From Clostridiaceae bacterium (GTDB lineage Bacteria > Bacillota > Clostridia > Lachnospirales > Lachnospiraceae), in assembly GCA_902362725.1 (NCBI GenBank), contig CABIXM010000021.1, positions 1-55,724 on the forward strand: DNA of 55,724 bases, written 5' to 3'. The notes below the pieces were generated by a model. That model was not told the origin of the DNA. It did not search any database and was given only the letters and a program-made list of their open reading frames with translations. The position numbers and the translations under genes were made by a program. Position 1 is the first letter of the stretch. Each line of letters opens with the position of its first letter. Of the stretch, positions 31,337-39,328 are shown one piece after another.

Positions 31337-31362
31337 AAAACTATTTCAAGGTTTCTGCCGTC
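31337..31362 (+). promoter_or_regulatory. ECF-type promoter of the sigma/anti-sigma operon
   Basis: AAAACT (31337-31342), 16-base spacer, CGTC (31359-31362) followed by TAA. This resembles the AAC-N16-CGTC pattern recognised by SigV/SigW-like factors, so the operon is probably autoregulated. Confidence 0.65.
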
Positions 31363-31401
31363 TAACAGATAGAATGGAAGGAAAGGAGAACGGGACAGAA
31401 G

Positions 31402-31896
31402 ATGAAAACAGTATCCTTACAGCAAAAAGTAGAAGACCAGATCCTGGACAATTATGAAGCCATGTACCGGCTGGCCTACTCTTATGTAAGAAACGAAGAA
31501 GACGCCCTGGACATTGTACAGGAAAGTGTATACAAGGCCATCAAAAACGCGGGTAAAGTGCAGCAGGAAGCCTATATCCGGACATGGATCTGGCGCATTG
31601 TCATGAATACTGCTGTGGATCTGATCCGCAGCAGAAAGAATGAAACCGGACTGGAGGAAGCAGGAGAGACCGGAAAGGAAGATACCTATCAGGATTTCGA
31701 TACCCTGGAGGCCCTGAAGATTCTGGAGCCCAGGGAAAAGGCAGTGATTGTACTGCGGTTTTTCGAGGATCAGAAGCTGGAGGACATCGCCCGGACGCTC
31801 CAGGAAAATACAAACACGGTGAAAACCATACTCTATCGAAGTCTGAAAAAGCTCAGGGTGGAATTGACGGAAGGAGAATTGCTCTATGAAGGATGA
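31402..31896 (+). CDS. ECF RNA polymerase sigma factor (SigV-like)
   Basis: 164-residue extracytoplasmic-function sigma factor. Region 2 (about 12-78: NYEAMYRLAYSYVRNEEDALDIVQESVYKAI) binds the -10 element, and region 4 (about 105-155: REKAVIVLRFFEDQKLEDIARTLQENTNTVKTILYRSLKKLR) binds the -35. It directs transcription of an envelope-stress regulon when freed from the membrane anti-sigma factor encoded next, whose gene overlaps it by 11 bases. Good GGAAAGGAG site upstream, although rather distant. Confidence 0.93.
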   Translation: MKTVSLQQKVEDQILDNYEAMYRLAYSYVRNEEDALDIVQESVYKAIKNAGKVQQEAYIRTWIWRIVMNTAVDLIRSRKNETGLEEAGETGKEDTYQDFDTLEALKILEPREKAVIVLRFFEDQKLEDIARTLQENTNTVKTILYRSLKKLRVELTEGELLYEG

Positions 31897-32842
31897 AAGG
31901 TTAAGAAAAATGAATCAGGAATATCATGAGATCCCCATTCCCGCAGAGCTTCGAAACCGCGTAGAGGCAGGCATCCGGGAGGCGAAGAAAGATATGGCAA
32001 CAGAAAATCAGACAACCACAGCGACTACAGAAAAGAAGAGAAAACCCGTGAAAAAGAAGAATAAAATGATTGCCTTCGTAAAGACTGCAGGCGGAGCCGT
32101 AGCAGCTGCTGTCATCGCAATCACAGTCATGGCCAATTCCGGCGCCAATATCGCCCACGCCATGGCGAAAATCCCGGTTATCGGAGCTATCGCGGAGGTT
32201 GTTACCTTCCGGGAATATCAGGACAGCACCAATCAGATGTATGCCGACGTTAAGGTGCCGGAGGTAGAGGTGAAAAATGAAGACGGCATCGTCAATCAGG
32301 AAAGCACCGACGCCATCAACCAGAGCATCCAGGAATACACCGACGAGATCATTGCCCAGTATCAGGCAGACGTGGAGGCCGCAGATGGCCAGGGATATCA
32401 GGCGGTGGATCTGGACTATCAGGTGATTACCGATTCGGAGCGTCTGTTCTCTATCCGGTTTGATAAGCTGGTTATCATGGCCAGCGGTGAAGAAACAGTA
32501 AAAATTTACCATATTGATAAAAAGACCGGAGAGCTGATTAATTTAAGCGGTATATTCAAGGAAGGAGTCAATTACATCGATCCCATCAGTGAGAATATCC
32601 GGGAGCAGATGAAGGAGCAGATGGCTGCCGATGAGAATGTCACTTACTGGCTGGACAGCGACACCCCGGAATGGGATTTCAAGTCTATTACAGCGGACAC
32701 CACCTTCTATATCAACGAGGAGGGCAGGCTGGTTATCGTATTTGACGAAGGAGAAGTAGCTCCCATGAGCATGGGCAGCGTGGAATTCACCATTCCGACG
32801 GAAGTGATTCAGGATATCGTGCAGGACGGATTTATAAAATAA
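31886..32842 (+). CDS. RsiV-type anti-sigma factor (DUF3298 domain)
   Basis: 318-residue membrane anti-sigma factor. The short cytoplasmic part (1-65) binds the sigma factor; one TM segment lies at about 68-90 (VKTAGGAVAAAVIAITVMA). The outer part is the DUF3298/RsiV domain (about 175-315: LFSIRFDKLVIMASGEETVKIYHIDKKTGELINLSGIF). In Bacillus and Clostridioides, RsiV binds lysozyme and is then cut, releasing SigV. A lysozyme-sensing role here is inferred from family and operon. Translationally coupled to the sigma gene. Confidence 0.9.
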   Translation: MKDERLRKMNQEYHEIPIPAELRNRVEAGIREAKKDMATENQTTTATTEKKRKPVKKKNKMIAFVKTAGGAVAAAVIAITVMANSGANIAHAMAKIPVIGAIAEVVTFREYQDSTNQMYADVKVPEVEVKNEDGIVNQESTDAINQSIQEYTDEIIAQYQADVEAADGQGYQAVDLDYQVITDSERLFSIRFDKLVIMASGEETVKIYHIDKKTGELINLSGIFKEGVNYIDPISENIREQMKEQMAADENVTYWLDSDTPEWDFKSITADTTFYINEEGRLVIVFDEGEVAPMSMGSVEFTIPTEVIQDIVQDGFIK

Positions 32843-32854
32843 AAAGTACATGAG

Positions 32855-32888
32855 AAAAGGGGAGCCGCGAAAGCAGCTTCCCCTTTTT
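32855..32888. terminator. Terminator between rsiV and the creatininase gene
   Basis: GGGGAGC (32859-32865) pairs with GCTTCCCC (32876-32883), then TTTTT; AAAA on the other side allows use by both convergent operons. Confidence 0.8.
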
Positions 32889-32901
32889 GAGATAAATAGA
32901 T

Positions 32902-33651
32902 TTATTTTTCCGGTCTGTACTTCCAGCCGGTTGCATCCAATTCCTTCAAAGTCTTTACAACGTGCTCGACGATTACATCGTTCATCTTCTTACCCTTCTC
33001 GGCGGTACCCTTGGTGGCATCGCCAGTCTGGGCAGTATCGGTCAGCTCAGAGAAATCCCATTTGATTTCTACTTCAGAAGGCAGATTTGGGATCACGCAA
33101 GTAGCGTATTCGGGTTCGCACCAATCCGGGAACAGGTAGTAAGCGATAGAGGTTTCGCCCTCACCTGCATGGCCCAGACCGTCCCATACCTCGAAGGTAT
33201 CCTTCGGGAGCAGATTACCGGCTGCAACCCACCACTGGGTCAGGGCAGCGATCTGCGCGTCGGGATATTTCTCTTTGATCTTGCGGGAAGCAATCTCAAT
33301 GGGGGCGATATTGCCATCGTGGCCGTTCATAATAAAGATATGGTTGATGCCGTTGCGCAGTACGGACTCGATGGTATCATACAGGACAGCAATGGTGGTG
33401 TCATAGCTGAAGGTCAGGGAGAAGGGGAAGCTGTCGTAATGGGCACTGTAGCCAATGGTAATAGGCGGAAGCACCATCATGCCGTCTACCTGGTCTGCGA
33501 TTTGTTTGGAAAGCTTATAAGCTACCAGGGTATCGCAGCCCTCTGCGATATGCTGTCCGTGAGCCTCGCAGGAGCCGATAGAGATGATTGCTTTTGTGAA
33601 GTGAGCTTCTTTCACCTGATGTGCCGTCATTTTCCATAATTCGTTCATCAT
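32902..33651 (-). CDS. Creatininase family protein
   Basis: 249-residue metal-dependent amidohydrolase of the creatininase/MftE type. Metal-ligand motifs: SCEAHGQHIAEGCD (about 27-40, Glu-x-x-His and Asp) and GHAGEGETS (about 159-167). The usual NGHGGN motif reads NGHDGN here. Family members cleave creatinine, formamidopyrimidines or mycofactocin peptides. The gene order with a GntR regulator and a divergent NCS1 permease points to breakdown of an imported small N-heterocycle. The substrate is not determined. Good AAAGGAGA site; codons suggest good expression. Confidence 0.88.
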   Translation of the reverse strand: MMNELWKMTAHQVKEAHFTKAIISIGSCEAHGQHIAEGCDTLVAYKLSKQIADQVDGMMVLPPITIGYSAHYDSFPFSLTFSYDTTIAVLYDTIESVLRNGINHIFIMNGHDGNIAPIEIASRKIKEKYPDAQIAALTQWWVAAGNLLPKDTFEVWDGLGHAGEGETSIAYYLFPDWCEPEYATCVIPNLPSEVEIKWDFSELTDTAQTGDATKGTAEKGKKMNDVIVEHVVKTLKELDATGWKYRPEK

Positions 33652-33679
33652 AATATAAATCTCCTTTCAGGATACATAG

Positions 33680-34321
33680 TTAATGTAAATAAAGTCGTTT
33701 TTCAACAAAATCAATCTGATCAGCTGTAATCCGGTGAGCCTGCTCCAGATCTCTGCGTTTCATAGCCGCAGCCAGCTGTATGTGCATATCCAGAGAATTT
33801 TCCAGATTGGAGCGGCCGTCTATGAGAAGATCCCGACGCAATCGGTTAAACACATTTTCCAGGGCAGATATCAGGTAGGTATTCCTGGTAAGCCTGGCAA
33901 TGGAAAGATGAAAGGTCAGATTCAGCTCATGGTACTGATTATTGAAATCCGGATCCTTCGGATCAAGGGTTCGATTGGCTAATTCGGAGATTTTTTCCAA
34001 ATCAGAATCGGAAGCAAAACGAATCGCGTACTCCACTGAGCCGCATTCCAGAATGGAACGGTACTGACAGAGCTGTTGAAGCTCAGAAAGAGAGAGCTTG
34101 CGTATGAGATAACCCTTTCGTGGAATTTTCTCAAGGATCCCTTCCTGACAGAGCGTATTCAGAGCCTCTCTGGCAGGCGTTCTGCTCACCTGGAAGCGTG
34201 TGGATATCGCAGCTTCTGTAATAAACTGCTCGTCATAGACAAAATTGTTGATGTCGTTTCGCAGCTGATCCAGAATAGATTCTGTTGTAGAAAGATTTTT
34301 GGGTTGCGTGGTTAATGCCAT
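33680..34321 (-). CDS. GntR-family regulator (FCD domain)
   Basis: 213-residue regulator. N-terminal winged helix (about 10-70: ILDQLRNDINNFVYDEQFITEAAISTRFQVSRTPAREALNTLCQEGIL) and all-helical FCD effector domain (about 85-208) with the metal/ligand residues D/H in NLTFHLSIAR and HIQLAAAM. The start at 34321 follows AGAGGAGA; the longer frame to 34405 lacks support. It lies 28 bases upstream of the creatininase gene, same strand, and is divergent from the NCS1 permease. It probably responds to the transported compound. Confidence 0.9.
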   Translation of the reverse strand: MALTTQPKNLSTTESILDQLRNDINNFVYDEQFITEAAISTRFQVSRTPAREALNTLCQEGILEKIPRKGYLIRKLSLSELQQLCQYRSILECGSVEYAIRFASDSDLEKISELANRTLDPKDPDFNNQYHELNLTFHLSIARLTRNTYLISALENVFNRLRRDLLIDGRSNLENSLDMHIQLAAAMKRRDLEQAHRITADQIDFVEKRLYLH

Positions 34322-34488
34322 AGAGTAATGTCTCCTCTTACAGTGGGAACAGACAGGGATAAATGAATTTAAGTTTATTATAAGTGCAATAATCAAAAGG
34401 ATCAATGAGAAATTAACAGGAATATTTACGAAAATAAAGCGGACTTATTGGTATAAATGCTGTTTTTTGCTGAATTATCTAAAAGTTA

Positions 34489-34531
34489 TTGACGAGGAAT
34501 GTATTTCTGTGATATACATCTGATATACATA
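34489..34531 (+). promoter_or_regulatory. Permease promoter with repeated GntR-like site
   Basis: TTGACG (34489-34494), 18 bases, TATACA (34513-34518). The -10 lies within two tandem copies of TGATATACAT (34510-34519 and 34521-34530), a candidate binding site for the divergent GntR protein. Confidence 0.6.
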
Positions 34532-34611
34532 TATGCAGTCTGAGAGGAAATTCTTTTCGAACAACAGAGCAGGATGAATGAAACTAAGAAAACAGAAAGG
34601 AAAAGAGGTTT

Positions 34612-36048
34612 ATGGATGAAAACAAAGTGAAAAAAGGTCCCCAGGAGTCGGAATATGATGATGGAGAATTTATGCTGGAACCAGTTCCGGTTACGGCACG
34701 TCGTTCCACAAAAAGTCAGTTCATGGTATGGATTGGATTTGGTTATGCAGTAACCGGTCTGATTATCGGCGGAACTTTGGGCGGTTACGGCGGAACCGGT
34801 GGAATGCCGCCTGCACAGGCTATGCTTGCGGTTATTCTGGGCATGGGTGCCCTGTATCTGATCACCTGTTCCCTTGGTATCGTAGCTCAGAAGACAGGTT
34901 TAAATCTGTCGCTTTTATCACGCTTTTCTTATGGCTATAAGGGAAGTGTTATTCCCATGGCAGTTATGGCTTTGCTGACCCTTGGATGGTTTTCTAGTAT
35001 TTTGGGAATGATTGGAGACATCTGGGGAGCGTTTGTCGGCAATCCTACAGGTATTATCGTATTTGATCCGTCTCAGTACGGCTTTACGGGTGTAGCTCCG
35101 ATTACGCTGGAGGTTACGATTGCCTGCCTGATTTGGGGCATTGTATTTACTTATACCGCAGTACGCGGAATGGGTGCGATTGAAAAGGTATCCGATGTTT
35201 TTGCACCGCTGATTCTGATTGTTGCGGTCGTAGTAGGTGTAATTTTTGTAGTACAGGCTGGCGGCGTAGGTGGCTTTCTGGACGAGGCAAGCAGTCTTCA
35301 TGGTCTGGGTATGGGTCAGGCGATTACCGCAGTAGTAGGAAGCTGGATTGCAGGCGCAGTTATGGGCGTAGATATGTTCCGCTTCAATAAGAGTGTAAAA
35401 GCAGTATGGGGCTGTGCGGCAGCCTGCTTTATTCTGACCAATCCGATTCTGAATATCGTCGGATATATCGGAACGGTACATATCGGCGATTTTAACTATG
35501 TGCTTTGGATGCTGGGCGTAAACCTGCTGGTTGCAATTCTGGGCGTAGTGGTATGGACCACCGCACTGTGGACCACCGATAACAGCGAGCTTTACTGTAA
35601 CGCACTATATACAGGCCCATCTCTGAATGCTCTGGGTGTCAGAGTGCCGCGTAAAAAATTGGTTATTATCGCAGGCAGTGTGGGAACGATTCTGGGAACC
35701 TTTGCGTTCTATCAGCTGTTCTTTGCAAACTTTATCAATGTTCTGGGTTCGATGGCCCCACCTCTCTGTGCCCCGATTCTTGCTGACTACTTTATCATCG
35801 GAAGAAAGAACAAAGATAAATACAATATGGAGCTGTTAAACAAGCATCCGAACTTCCGTTGGGCAGGAGTAATCTCCTTTATCATTGGAGCAATTCTCGG
35901 ATTCGTATTCCAGTACAAGGTACAGCTTCCTCTGGATCTTCCGGCAGGTCTGGTGGCAATGGTAATTTCCTTTATCATTTACATCGCTATTTACAAACTG
36001 ACTCCGGACGCAAGGGTTGATGAGGAACTGGTAGCAGGATTAAAATAA
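34612..36048 (+). CDS. NCS1-family cytosine/purine-type permease
   Basis: 478-residue transporter with 12 membrane segments, of the nucleobase:cation symporter-1 group (CodB-like). Signatures: GYAVTGLIIGGTLGGYGG in TM1, SRFSYGYKGSVIP, GSWIAGAVMGVDMFRF, and APPLCAPILADYFIIGR before the last segments. It imports a nucleobase, hydantoin, or related ring compound. The neighbouring creatininase makes creatinine or another amidine ring a reasonable guess. Preferred codons (GTA, GCA, GTT) differ from the GC-rich housekeeping genes nearby. AAAGAGG precedes the ATG; a terminator follows. Confidence 0.9.
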   Translation: MDENKVKKGPQESEYDDGEFMLEPVPVTARRSTKSQFMVWIGFGYAVTGLIIGGTLGGYGGTGGMPPAQAMLAVILGMGALYLITCSLGIVAQKTGLNLSLLSRFSYGYKGSVIPMAVMALLTLGWFSSILGMIGDIWGAFVGNPTGIIVFDPSQYGFTGVAPITLEVTIACLIWGIVFTYTAVRGMGAIEKVSDVFAPLILIVAVVVGVIFVVQAGGVGGFLDEASSLHGLGMGQAITAVVGSWIAGAVMGVDMFRFNKSVKAVWGCAAACFILTNPILNIVGYIGTVHIGDFNYVLWMLGVNLLVAILGVVVWTTALWTTDNSELYCNALYTGPSLNALGVRVPRKKLVIIAGSVGTILGTFAFYQLFFANFINVLGSMAPPLCAPILADYFIIGRKNKDKYNMELLNKHPNFRWAGVISFIIGAILGFVFQYKVQLPLDLPAGLVAMVISFIIYIAIYKLTPDARVDEELVAGLK

Positions 36049-36068
36049 GCGGTTATTTGAATAATATA

Positions 36069-36105
36069 AAAAGCAGGCCGGGCAATCAGTGACCGGCCTG
36101 CTTTT
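36069..36105. terminator. Bidirectional terminator between permease and murF
   Basis: AAAAGCAGGCCGG (36069-36081) pairs with CCGGCCTGCTTTT (36093-36105): a 13-bp stem with A and T flanks. Confidence 0.9.
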
Positions 36106-36123
36106 GGCGTAAGAAGTATTTTT

Positions 36124-37506
36124 TTAGTTCCCGTGGCGCTCCAGCCACTCTACAATCTCAGGAAATTCCATAAAATGGGAGGCCTTTACCAGGATCGAAT
36201 CCCCAGGCAGAAGAAGCAGCGGCAGGGCCGTAAGAAGCTCCGCTTTGGCAGCAAAATGCCTGCAGATCAGTCGGCCTTCCGGATCCTTTGCCTGTACGCC
36301 CTTTACCAATTCCCGGGAAAGCTCGCCTACGGCAAAGATGGCGTCGATCTGATCGTCTGCCGCATGGCAGCCCACGTTATAATGGAGCAGCTTTTCGTTT
36401 TCGCCAAGCTCGCCCATATCGCCCAGAATGGCTACCTTCCGTCCCAGGGCGTTGGTCAGAACGTCCAGGGAAGCCGCCATGGATACCGGGTTGGCGTTGT
36501 AGCAGTCGTCCAGAATATCCCATTTCTCCGTATGAATCAGATGATTGCGTCCGCTGACCGGCTTCAGCGCCTCGATTCCGGCCTGAATCTCGCGGAGCGT
36601 CAGTCCCAGCGCCAGACCCACGGCTGTACCTGCCAGCGCGTTATAGACCATGTGGTGGCCCGGAATCGGAATCAGCGCGGTAAAACGGCCCGCTTTTGTC
36701 ACGAAGTCGCAGCGACTGCCGCCCAGTCCCAGATTTTCCACATGCTCTGCATAGAGATCCAGAGAAGAATCCAGCCCAAAGAAGGTCGGCTTTGGCGTCC
36801 GGGACTTCAGGGTAATCAGCTTGTCGTCGTCGCCGTTTACAATAATCTGAGCGCCGGGCATGGCCTGTTCAAACATCTCGGTTTTGGCCTTCAGAATGCC
36901 GTCCCGGGTTTTCAGATTCTCCAGATGGCAGAGACCGATATTGGTCAGCACGCAGACCGTGGGCTTTGCCATGCGGGCAAGCCGGGTCATCTCCCCGAAG
37001 TCGCTGATTCCCATCTCCAGGACAGCCGCCTCGTGCTCCTCGCGGATACGGAAAATGGTCAGGGGCAGGCCGATTTCGTTGTTGAAATTGCCTTCGGTTT
37101 TCAGTACGTGAAAATGCTGTCCCAGAATGGAGGCAATCATTTCCTTGGTACTGGTCTTGCCCACGCTGCCGGAGATTCCCACCACCGGTATGGTCAGGGT
37201 ACTGCGGTAATAGGCGGCAAGATCTTTTAGGGCCTTCAGTGTGGAAGCTACCTGGATATAAGGTCCGGCCGGATGCTCCGGCGCGTCCTCACAGAGTACA
37301 CAGGCAGCGCCCTTGGCGAAGACGGCAGGGATAAAGCTGTGGCCGTCCACACGCTCGCCCTTAACGGCGGCAAAGAGAAAGCCCGGCTCCACCTTCCGGC
37401 TGTCGATGACAACGCCTGTGACTTCGACGGATTTTAAGCCGTCATCTCCCACATAGGTGCCGCCGCAGGCGCTTGCGATTTCAGCTAAAGACATATGCTT
37501 CATCAT
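36124..37506 (-). CDS. murF: UDP-N-acetylmuramoyl-tripeptide-D-Ala-D-Ala ligase
   Basis: 460-residue Mur ligase that adds D-Ala-D-Ala to the peptidoglycan precursor in the cytoplasm. N-terminal UDP-binding domain (about 1-85), central ATPase domain with P-loop GISGSVGKTSTKE (about 109-121), and C-terminal domain with LDDCYNANPVSM (about 328-339). The length is typical. It starts directly after the ddl stop (TAG-ATG), so both steps of D-Ala-D-Ala use are made from one message in the order ddl-murF. Confidence 0.95.
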   Translation of the reverse strand: MMKHMSLAEIASACGGTYVGDDGLKSVEVTGVVIDSRKVEPGFLFAAVKGERVDGHSFIPAVFAKGAACVLCEDAPEHPAGPYIQVASTLKALKDLAAYYRSTLTIPVVGISGSVGKTSTKEMIASILGQHFHVLKTEGNFNNEIGLPLTIFRIREEHEAAVLEMGISDFGEMTRLARMAKPTVCVLTNIGLCHLENLKTRDGILKAKTEMFEQAMPGAQIIVNGDDDKLITLKSRTPKPTFFGLDSSLDLYAEHVENLGLGGSRCDFVTKAGRFTALIPIPGHHMVYNALAGTAVGLALGLTLREIQAGIEALKPVSGRNHLIHTEKWDILDDCYNANPVSMAASLDVLTNALGRKVAILGDMGELGENEKLLHYNVGCHAADDQIDAIFAVGELSRELVKGVQAKDPEGRLICRHFAAKAELLTALPLLLLPGDSILVKASHFMEFPEIVEWLERHGN

Positions 37507-38556
37507 CTATACCTCGTTATGCTTCAGAGAAACCCGGATAAGCTCCTCACACAGATCCTCAAAGGACATACCCAGAGCGGCAGCCTCCTGGGGCAGCAGG
37601 CTGGTGGGGGTCATGCCCGGCAGGGTGTTGGCCTCCAGACAGTACATTTCCAGGGTCTCTGTATCCAGCATGAAGTCCATGCGGGCGTAGGAGCGCATGC
37701 CCAGGGCTTCAAATACCATCTCTGCGTAGTGCTGCATCTTTTTGGTCAGCTCTTTGGGCAGGTCTGCCGGGCAGGTCTCGATGGTGCTTCCGGCCTGGTA
37801 TTTATTTTTGTAATCATAGAAGCCGTGAATCGGGGCAATTTCGATAATCGGGTATGCTTTGCCGTCCACGACGCCCACGGAAAACTCGCGGCCGGACACA
37901 AACTGCTCAATGATAACGTCGTCTCCGAAGGAGTAGGCGTCGTCAAGGGCCTGCGGAAGATCCTCCGGCTTTTCTACCCGGTAGGTTCCCACGCTGGATC
38001 CGCCGCAGGTGGTTTTGACCATGCAGGGATAGGGTACAGACGCCGGGTCAATCTGCTGGCCGTTTTTCGCGGTGATGCCCTTCGGGGTCGGGATTCCGGC
38101 CATGCGGAACAGCTGCTTGGACAGACTCTTGTCCATGGCGATGGCGCTGCTCCGGTAATCGGTGCCGGTGTAGGGAATGCCCATCAGGTCAAAAGTAGCC
38201 TGCACGCGGCCGTCCTCGCCGTTGGCTCCGTGGAGTCCCAGGAACACGATGTCGGCCATGTCGCAGAGCGTCAGTACATTGGGGCCAAACAGGCTCTTGC
38301 CGCCGTCCTTGCGGAGCTCCTTCAGGTGGGACAGATCCGGCTGCTCGGCAGAAATGGCAGTCACATCCTTATCCCACTCCACATCCGCTTTAAAAATCGT
38401 TTCGTCGATGGGCAATCCGCCCTCGTAGCCCAGGTACAGATCCACGAGAATTACGTCGTGGCCTTTCTTTTTCAGCGCGCGGTAAATATTGCTTCCGGAA
38501 ATCAGGGACACATCACGCTCGGTGCTGGTTCCTCCGGCTAAAACTACTATTTTCAT
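37507..38556 (-). CDS. ddl: D-alanine-D-alanine ligase
   Basis: 349-residue ATP-grasp ligase joining two D-alanines for cell-wall synthesis. N-terminal VLAGGTSTERDVSLISG (about 4-20), FLGLHGANGEDGRVQ (about 87-101), ATP-binding VKTTCGGSSVG, and C-terminal metal-binding ARMDFMLD...LEANTLPGMTPTSLLP. The loop carries the normal ligase residues; the final specificity (D-Ala versus D-Ser/D-Lac) cannot be settled by eye, but the ddl-murF order supports D-Ala. AGGAGG ribosome site. Confidence 0.94.
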   Translation of the reverse strand: MKIVVLAGGTSTERDVSLISGSNIYRALKKKGHDVILVDLYLGYEGGLPIDETIFKADVEWDKDVTAISAEQPDLSHLKELRKDGGKSLFGPNVLTLCDMADIVFLGLHGANGEDGRVQATFDLMGIPYTGTDYRSSAIAMDKSLSKQLFRMAGIPTPKGITAKNGQQIDPASVPYPCMVKTTCGGSSVGTYRVEKPEDLPQALDDAYSFGDDVIIEQFVSGREFSVGVVDGKAYPIIEIAPIHGFYDYKNKYQAGSTIETCPADLPKELTKKMQHYAEMVFEALGMRSYARMDFMLDTETLEMYCLEANTLPGMTPTSLLPQEAAALGMSFEDLCEELIRVSLKHNEV

Positions 38557-38587
38557 AATATCCTCCTAAATTGCGGAATCACTTTCA

Positions 38588-39319
38588 TTACAGCAATGCC
38601 TTATTTTTATCCAGCATGGCCTGAATCTTCTGCTGGGTATAAGCGCCCAGGAATTTTTTCTCCTCTTTGGAAAGCTCGGAAACCAGAATCGGCTCGCCGT
38701 ACTCCAGAATCACATGGCAGCGGCGGATAAAAGGGATATGATTTTCAAAGATCTCCGCGGAATTGGTGATGGCCATGGGAATGATGGGACAGCCTGTCTT
38801 TTCTGCCATCTTCATGCTTCCTTCCTTAAAGGGCAGAAGCTCGTCGTGATGGTTGCGGGTACCCTCCGGGAAAATACAGATGGAGATTCCGTTTTTAATA
38901 TATTCGATTCCCTTGAGAATCGTTTTCAGTCCGGCCTTGATATCATCCCGGTCCAGGAACAGACAGTACAGGTTTTTCATCCAGTCCCGTAAAAGCGGAT
39001 ACCGAAGCATTTCCACCTTGGCCACATAGCCCGTAAGGCGGGGGCAGCGGGCGTAGGTCATAACGACGTCAAAATAGCTGCGGTGGTTGCCCACATAGAG
39101 AACGGCCCGATCCTTCGGTACATGCTCCTCGCCGATGATGGTAAGCTTTACGCCGGTCATGAACATGATTAGCTTAAACGCGCCCTGCACCAGGCGAAGA
39201 GAACTGTAGTCCTTCCATTTCTGGTTAAATTTTCCAATTACCCACTCGATGAGCAGCACCGGGATTCCCAGAATCAGAAAGCCGAATAAAACAAGGGCCA
39301 CCAGTATTAATCGAATCAT
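38588..39319 (-). CDS. plsC: 1-acyl-sn-glycerol-3-phosphate acyltransferase
   Basis: 243-residue membrane enzyme that acylates lysophosphatidic acid to phosphatidic acid. N-terminal TM (about 3-25), catalytic NHRSYFDVV (H-x4-D, about 78-86), and acceptor-binding FPEGTRNHHDE (about 150-160) followed by PFKEGSMKMA. Length as expected. It lies 9 bases after malQ and 31 bases before ddl on the same strand, so is probably co-transcribed. Confidence 0.93.
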   Translation of the reverse strand: MIRLILVALVLFGFLILGIPVLLIEWVIGKFNQKWKDYSSLRLVQGAFKLIMFMTGVKLTIIGEEHVPKDRAVLYVGNHRSYFDVVMTYARCPRLTGYVAKVEMLRYPLLRDWMKNLYCLFLDRDDIKAGLKTILKGIEYIKNGISICIFPEGTRNHHDELLPFKEGSMKMAEKTGCPIIPMAITNSAEIFENHIPFIRRCHVILEYGEPILVSELSKEEKKFLGAYTQQKIQAMLDKNKALL

Positions 39320-39328
39320 AAAGGCCTC

